Source: Pseudomonadota bacterium (GTDB lineage: Bacteria > Pseudomonadota > Gammaproteobacteria > Burkholderiales > Rhodocyclaceae). Taken from it: a DNA stretch of 9,739 bases. The position numbers and the translations under genes were made by a program. Position 1 is the first letter of the stretch, and every line of letters begins with the position of its first letter. The DNA is taken from contig JAJZPJ010000097.1 in the NCBI GenBank assembly GCA_021811225.1, forward strand, positions 1 to 9,739, given 5' to 3'. This document shows, piece by piece, positions 7,510-9,739 of this stretch. Under the pieces are notes generated by a model. The model was given only the letters and a program-made list of their open reading frames with translations, ran no database searches and had not been told where the DNA came from.

Positions 7510-7695
7510 TGCGGCGGCGCCAGGCGATGGGCGAGACTAACGTGAGCTACGCGAACGTTATGGCGAGACCAAATCGCTCAACGTCGGCGGTGCCGCGGCG
7601 GTTTAACGCGGCGGCGCTGCGATGGGCGAGACTTACGTGAGCTGCGCGAACGTTACGGCGAGACCAAATCACTTAGCGGTGCCGCGGCGGTTTAA
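7485..7695 (+). repeat. Tandem duplication of the atpG 3' end and spacer, about 2.2 copies
   Basis: Unit A is 7485-7581 (97 bp), unit B is 7582-7675 (94 bp), and a partial third copy is 7676-7695. By eye, A and B differ by eight substitutions and one 2-nt gap over about 93 aligned bases, with a few more bases lost at the end of B. The first 23 bp of both are identical, and the partial copy matches B over 20 bp. Each copy carries the last atpG codons, ending Gly-Ala-Ala-Ala-Val and a stop (TGA in A, TAA in B and in the partial copy). Each full copy also holds two GCGAGAC heptamers 32 bp apart (for example 7531 and 7563 in A). The repeat accounts for nearly all of the unusually long atpG-atpD spacer (7510-7725). 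Confidence 0.9.
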
Positions 7696-7725
7696 ATATT
7701 CGAATCTATTGTTTGGGGAATGACG

Positions 7726-9105
7726 ATGAGTCAAGGTGAAATCGTTCAGTGCATCGGCGCGGTGGTCGACGTTCAGTTCAAGCGCGATGAAATACCGAAG
7801 GTGTTCGACGCGCTGACCCTGGAGGGCACCGAGCTGACGCTCGAAGTCCAGCAGCAGCTGGGCGACGGCGTGGTTCGCACCATCGCCCTCGGATCTTCCG
7901 ACGGCCTGCGCCGCGGCTTGATGGTGCACAACACCGGCAAACCGATCTCGGTGCCGGTCGGCACGGCGACCCTGGGCCGGATCATGGACGTGCTCGGTCG
8001 CCCGATCGACGAGATCGGCCCGATCGGCACCGACGCGCGCCGCTCGATCCATCAGAGCGCGCCGAAATTCGACGAGCTGTCCTCGACCAACGAGCTGCTC
8101 GAGACCGGCATCAAGGTGATCGACCTGATCTGCCCGTTCGCCAAGGGCGGCAAGGTCGGCCTGTTCGGCGGCGCCGGCGTCGGCAAGACGGTCAACATGA
8201 TGGAGCTGATCCGCAACATCGCCATCGAGCACAGCGGCTATTCGGTGTTCGCCGGCGTCGGCGAGCGCACCCGCGAGGGCAACGACTTCTACCACGAGAT
8301 GAAGGAGTCCAACGTTCTCGACAAGGTGGCGCTGGTCTATGGCCAGATGAACGAGCCGCCGGGCAACCGCCTGCGCGTGGCGCTGACCGGCCTGACCATG
8401 GCCGAGTCGTTCCGCGACGAGGGCCGCGACGTGCTGTTCTTCGTGGACAACATCTACCGCTTCACCCTGGCCGGCACCGAAGTCTCGGCGCTGCTCGGGC
8501 GCATGCCCTCGGCGGTCGGCTACCAGCCGACGCTGGCCGAAGAGATGGGCCGCCTGCAGGAGCGCATCACCTCGACCAAGGTCGGCTCGATCACCTCGAT
8601 CCAGGCGGTGTATGTGCCGGCGGACGACCTGACCGACCCCAGCCCGGCCACCACCTTCGGCCACCTCGACGCCACCGTCGTGCTCTCGCGCGACATCGCC
8701 TCGCTGGGCATCTACCCGGCGGTCGATCCGCTCGACTCCACCTCGCGCCAGATCGACCCCAACGTCATCGGCCAGGAGCACTACGACACCGCCCGCGGCG
8801 TGCAGCAGACGCTGCAGCGCTACAAGGAACTGCGCGACATCATCGCGATTCTCGGCATGGACGAGCTCGCCCCCGAGGACAAGCTGCTGGTCTATCGCGC
8901 GCGCAAGGTGCAGCGCTTCCTGTCGCAGCCCTTCTTCGTCGCCGAGGTGTTCACCGGCGCGCCGGGAAAATACGTGTCCCTGAAGGAGACCATCCGCGGC
9001 TTCAAGATGATCATCAACGGCGAGTGCGACCACCTGCCCGAGCAGGCGTTCTACATGGTAGGCACCATCGACGAGGCCTTCGAGAAGGCCAAGACCCTGC
9101 AATAA
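7726..9105 (+). CDS. atpD: ATP synthase F1 subunit beta
   Basis: Beta carries the catalytic ATP-forming sites. From this ATG the protein is 459 residues (E. coli 460). The P-loop GGAGVGKT is at 148-155. The catalytic Glu180 and Arg181 are in GVGERTREG (177-185). The Walker B DVLFFVDN (235-242) ends in Asp241. ADDLTDPSPATTF (299-311) is present. The lever motif usually written DELSEED reads DELAPED here (379-385). An in-frame ATG two codons upstream, at 7720, is possible, but GGGGA (7715-7719) abuts it with no spacing and lies six bases before 7726. Many proteobacterial beta subunits also begin MSQG/MATG in the same way, so 7726 is preferred. The A/T-rich stretch 7691-7714 just upstream may keep the start region unstructured. 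Confidence 0.98.
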   Translation: MSQGEIVQCIGAVVDVQFKRDEIPKVFDALTLEGTELTLEVQQQLGDGVVRTIALGSSDGLRRGLMVHNTGKPISVPVGTATLGRIMDVLGRPIDEIGPIGTDARRSIHQSAPKFDELSSTNELLETGIKVIDLICPFAKGGKVGLFGGAGVGKTVNMMELIRNIAIEHSGYSVFAGVGERTREGNDFYHEMKESNVLDKVALVYGQMNEPPGNRLRVALTGLTMAESFRDEGRDVLFFVDNIYRFTLAGTEVSALLGRMPSAVGYQPTLAEEMGRLQERITSTKVGSITSIQAVYVPADDLTDPSPATTFGHLDATVVLSRDIASLGIYPAVDPLDSTSRQIDPNVIGQEHYDTARGVQQTLQRYKELRDIIAILGMDELAPEDKLLVYRARKVQRFLSQPFFVAEVFTGAPGKYVSLKETIRGFKMIINGECDHLPEQAFYMVGTIDEAFEKAKTLQ

Positions 9106-9116
9106 GGAGAATAGCC

Positions 9117-9542
9117 ATGGCCATGACCATCCACGTAGATGTCGTCAGCGCCGAGGAGTCGGTCTTCTCCGGCCTGGTCGAATTCGTCGCGCTGCCGGGA
9201 GAAGCCGGCGAACTGGGCATCCTGCCCGGCCACATGCCGCTGATGACCCGGATCAAGCCGGGCGCGGTGCGCCTGCGCCTGCCCGACCAGGAAGCCGAAG
9301 AGCTGATCTTCGTCGCCGGCGGCGTCCTCGAGGTGCAGCCGAACAAGGTCACCGTGCTGGCGGACACCGCGATCCGCGGCAAGGATCTCGACGAGGCCAA
9401 GGCGCAGGACGCCAAGCGTGCGGCCGAGGAAGCGCTGGCCAGCAGAAGTTCGGAGCTCGACTACGCCCGCGCCCAGGCCGAGCTGGCCGAAGCGATCGCG
9501 CAGCTGTCGGCGATCCAGAAACTGCGCAGACGCGGACACTGA
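9117..9542 (+). CDS. atpC: ATP synthase F1 subunit epsilon
   Basis: Epsilon links gamma to the c-ring and can inhibit ATP hydrolysis through its C-terminal helices. The 141-residue protein has an N-terminal beta-sandwich (about 1-86) with the signature LPGEAGELGILPGHMPL (27-43 region). A charged, alanine-rich helical hairpin follows (about 89-137), ending QKLRRRGH. AAGGAG (9104-9109), overlapping the atpD stop, is seven bases before the ATG at 9117. The frame is open further upstream inside atpD, but that part has no homology. A second in-frame ATG at 9123 is possible but has poorer spacing. This is the last gene of the operon; the opposite-strand gene ends 7 bp later. Confidence 0.97.
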   Translation: MAMTIHVDVVSAEESVFSGLVEFVALPGEAGELGILPGHMPLMTRIKPGAVRLRLPDQEAEELIFVAGGVLEVQPNKVTVLADTAIRGKDLDEAKAQDAKRAAEEALASRSSELDYARAQAELAEAIAQLSAIQKLRRRGH

Positions 9543-9543
9543 A

Positions 9544-9559
9544 GCGGGTTCAGGCCCGC
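9544..9559. terminator. Short GC hairpin at the convergent end of the atp operon
   Basis: GCGGG (9544-9548) pairs with CCCGC (9555-9559), and a T-G pair leaves a 4-nt loop, TCAG. The hairpin begins two bases after the atpC stop and contains the stop codon of the opposite-strand gene (9550-9552). No U tract follows on the plus strand, and only a weak TTCAGTGT on the minus strand. It may serve as a shared stop signal for both genes, but the stem is short. Confidence 0.35.
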
Positions 9560-9739
9560 GGTGGCCGGGGCGGGAGGCGCCGCTCCAGTCCCGCCAGATC
9601 TTCCTCCAGGCGTCGGACCGCGCGCGCGAAATCCGCCGCGTCGGCCGCCCTGGCCAGCACCGGTCGTTCCTCGGTCAGATATTCGGCGACGTTCTCCGCC
9701 AGATTCCTTGTCGCGTGAACCTGCCAGGCGGCGAACGCC
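9550..9739 (-). CDS. ubiJ: C-terminal fragment of a probable UbiJ (SCP2-domain ubiquinone accessory factor)
   Basis: The minus-strand frame entering from the window edge encodes 62 residues and a TGA stop. The visible part includes RNLAENVAEYLTEERPVLAR (11-30), followed by AADAADFARAVRRLEEDLAGLERRL, a charged helix with heptad-like leucines, and a Pro/Arg-rich tail. This resembles the C-terminal region of UbiJ, where a segment like ENVAEYxTEExPLIARR precedes a coiled coil of the form RDDVxRLExR. UbiJ binds ubiquinone intermediates through its N-terminal SCP2-like domain and works with UbiK in the Ubi complex. That domain would lie outside the window, so the name rests on the tail alone. The gene is convergent with atpC, with a 7-bp gap between stops. 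Confidence 0.6.
   Translation of the reverse strand, partial: AFAAWQVHATRNLAENVAEYLTEERPVLARAADAADFARAVRRLEEDLAGLERRLPPRPPRA

Noticed and set aside
7509..7640. 43-residue ORF overlapping the atpG stop (TGATG), and a 33-residue ORF at 7622-7723 beginning at the matching place in the second repeat unit
   Set aside because: Both encode MGET-x-VS-x-ANV-x-ARPN, which first looked like a duplicated small gene. Nearly all differences between the copies change the amino acid, neither has a convincing ribosome-binding site, and both frames run across unit borders out of phase.
7485..7695. Possible CRISPR array
   Set aside because: There are only two full units that are similar along their whole length, with no repeat/spacer alternation. 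This is a tandem duplication.

Overview
The window comes from a GC-rich bacterial chromosome. It holds the 3' part of parB, a convergent transporter gene, a complete nine-gene F1Fo ATP synthase operon in the order atpI-B-E-F-H-A-G-D-C, and the end of a gene on the opposite strand. The parB-then-atp arrangement, the beta-subunit N-terminus (MSQGEIVQCIGAVVDVQF) and the subunit lengths point to a betaproteobacterium, perhaps Rhodocyclales-like. That placement is inference; no rRNA or other decisive marker is present.

Layout. Positions 1-822 (+) encode ParB without its first few residues. Positions 823-996 are non-coding and carry two near-identical 39-bp GC-rich repeats flanking two hairpins, between convergent genes. 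Positions 997-2304 (-) encode a UMF1/Atg22-type major facilitator. The divergent region 2305-2484 is AT-rich in part. It holds a very good sigma70-type promoter for the atp operon (TTGACA, 17 bp, TAGAAT), a 17-bp motif repeated 21 bp apart, and a perfect 12-bp inverted repeat whose arms each contain the palindrome ATCGGCCGAT. Positions 2485-9542 (+) are the atp operon. Positions 9550-9739 (-) are the C-terminus of a probable UbiJ.

The atp genes make one rotary enzyme. AtpB, AtpE and AtpF form the membrane Fo motor. AtpH, AtpA, AtpG, AtpD and AtpC form the delta, alpha, gamma, beta and epsilon parts of F1. AtpI helps assembly. The key residues are present: a-subunit Arg211, c-subunit Asp60, the alpha and beta P-loops, alpha Arg376 and beta Glu180. 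The ring site (Asp followed by Ala, with no Na+-ligand pattern) suggests proton coupling.

The genes themselves look ordinary and intact. The unusual structure is in the spacers. The main items are a tandem duplication (about 2.2 copies) between atpG and atpD in which each copy carries the last codons and a stop of atpG, the palindromic leader of atpI, the repeat-rich parB/UMF1 spacer, and a possibly leaderless start for the UMF1 gene.
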